A DNA stretch of 20,000 nucleotides from NCBI GenBank assembly GCA_037179515.1, contig JAXCGZ010005732.1:10001-30000 (forward strand). The letters are read 5' to 3'. The notes below the pieces were generated by a model that worked only from the letters and a program-made list of their open reading frames with translations, searched no databases and was not told where the DNA came from. Origin of the DNA: Halocaridina rubra. Its lineage: Eukaryota > Arthropoda > Malacostraca > Decapoda > Atyidae. Below, in pieces: positions 19,042-20,000 of the stretch. Position 1 is the stretch's first letter. Each line of letters begins with the position of its first letter. Made by a program: the position numbers and the translations under genes.

Positions 19042-19577
19042 AAATATATTTCATATTTTCACATATTATAATGTGGTTTTATCTCATCGTTATAGATACC
19101 TATATATCAAGGATATGAATTAAACCCAAAAAGAAAAAATGCGAGTAAGGTTAAGAGAGTAAAATGAACTATAGACATACAGTAGAATGCCTTTATTCCC
19201 TAGCTTATCAGTTAATTGAGAGGTTTCTCTCTTCTTTAATGCCCTCGGTGGTACAGTTGGTATTTCCTTGGAACGCTGATAATGTGTCCTAGGTTTGAAT
19301 CTCGGCCAGGGGCAAAGTATGTCTTTGTCACATATGATAATGAGTTTATGTAATCACTGCAGATGCCTATAAAACACGGATTTTAATTAAATGCAAAAAC
19401 AAGCCACTTGTGAGATCCAGAAGAGAGAGTAATATGAACATGGATATTCTGTAGAATACGTTCATTCTCTAGCTTCCCAGTTAGCTGAGGGTTTTTTCAC
19501 TTTTCTTTTATACCTTCGATGGTCCTTGTAACACTGAATATGCGTCCTCCTAGGTTCAAATCCAGGCTAGGAGTAAA
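19042..19577 (+). repeat. Two old tandem tRNA-derived SINE-like units
   Basis: Diverged relatives of the units at 1-561, again head to tail: about 19042-19313 and 19314-19577. Shared landmarks in each are CACATAT(G)ATAATG, GAATTAAAT or AATTAAA, GCCAC..GTGAG, GTAATATGAAC (or AAAATGAACT), GTAGAAT followed by TTCATTC-like text, and a tRNA-like block ending CCTAGGTT. The first unit keeps a good tRNA-like block; the second has lost part of it. Tandem arrangement at two loci of very different age suggests that the family commonly exists as tandem units. Confidence 0.7.
19241..19313 (+). other. tRNA-like block, best-preserved acceptor stem
   Basis: 73 nt, tRNA-sized. The first seven bases GCCCTCG pair with GGGGC near the 3' end better than in the younger copies. 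The A-box TGGTACAGTTG at 19249-19259 matches the consensus exactly; the B-box GGTTTGAATCT at 19292-19302 has two changes. It helps to show which tRNA the family came from, but I cannot name it. Confidence 0.6.
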
Positions 19578-19848
19578 ATAATTGCTCCTTTGCGCAGTAT
19601 TGTTCTTTTAACAGTTTGTCATTACAAACTGAATGAAATGTAGAATAAGGGACATGCAAAGAACTGAATGACTAGCAAGCAAGGCATTGAATTAAAGAAA
19701 AATAATACTTGAAATATGAAGAAGTTTTCTTGAAATGAAAAATATATGTTACGTATTTTTGTTACAAAGATATATGTGAAACATGAAATATTTCCATCCT
19801 CAGTCTTTTTTCAAAACTATATGCAACCTCTCTTCTCTCCTTGCTTTC
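19578..19848. other. Unassigned A+T-rich DNA
   Basis: No gene, repeat family or regulatory motif recognised. Confidence 0.4.
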
Positions 19849-19955
19849 CCCCTCTACTCTCCCCCTGCCATGAAACATCATAGTTACTTACCCCACCCCC
19901 TCTACCCCTCCTTGCCATGAAATAGCATATTTACTTCCCCCCCCCCTCTCCACAC
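19849..19955. repeat. Pyrimidine-rich tandem repeat, about 48-bp unit
   Basis: A unit of CCCCTCTAC(TC)CTCC..TTGCCATGAAA..CAT..TTACTTACCCC type occurs at 19849-19896 and again at 19897-19941, and a third partial one (CCCCCTCTCCAC) follows. The shared core is TGCCATGAAAYAKCATAKTT then ACTT. Copies differ by several bases, so the duplication is not recent. Confidence 0.7.
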
Positions 19956-20000
19956 TAGTTTATCTCACTGCAAGTCATTTTACAGCTGGTTTTCATGTGC

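Overview
This window looks like intergenic DNA from a large, repeat-rich animal genome. It holds no host protein-coding gene, rRNA or functional tRNA that I can support. The dense long microsatellites ((TA)n, (TATG)n, (AG)n, (TG)n, (TAA)n, (CTT)n), the tRNA-derived SINE-like units, the LINE and mariner relics and the general A+T richness fit an arthropod, most likely a decapod crustacean. That assignment is inference from style, not from a marker gene.

The best-supported structure is a 7,095-bp LTR retrotransposon at 1843-8937. It has two 714-bp LTRs that differ at one base by my reading (T2352 versus A8733), TG...CA ends and a 4-bp GTGT target duplication. It lies on the minus strand: a primer-binding-like site follows the 8224-8937 LTR, a gag-like ORF (8131-7502) comes next, and a purine tract abuts the 1843-2556 LTR. 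I find no protease, reverse transcriptase, RNase H or integrase. It therefore looks like a young non-autonomous element with a long, mostly non-coding interior, which carries a 17-copy 25-bp minisatellite, a GC-rich island and an (AG)n run. It is inserted in the 3' untranslated region of an older plus-strand LINE copy. The left part of that region is at 1643-1842 and the right part at 8938-9003. A second, longer copy of the same LINE family at 13280-14745 confirms that the two parts belong together.

Layout: 1-561, two nearly identical 273-bp tandem units with a tRNA-like block; 561-643 (TA)n; 645-888, repeat 'X' with a perfect heat-shock-element-like motif; 919-1642, a huge (TA)n-(TATG)n-(TA)n array; 1643-9003, LINE tail split by the LTR element; 9003-10850, microsatellites and unassigned DNA; 10854-11085, a palindromic MITE with TAA flanks; 11602-11845, a mariner terminal repeat and a 39-bp hairpin; 11999-13117, more microsatellites; 13280-14745, LINE reverse-transcriptase relic with its 3' UTR; 15375-16141, microsatellites around a second LINE C-terminal fragment (minus); 16556-17400, mariner transposase relic (minus); 18055-18301, second copy of repeat X, inverted; 19042-19577, two old diverged units of the family seen at 1-561; 19849-19955, short pyrimidine-rich tandem repeat.

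The elements do not form a pathway. They record a history of nested and independent insertions: old LINE and mariner copies, decayed by stops and frameshifts, then a very recent LTR insertion and a very recent tandem duplication of the tRNA-like unit.
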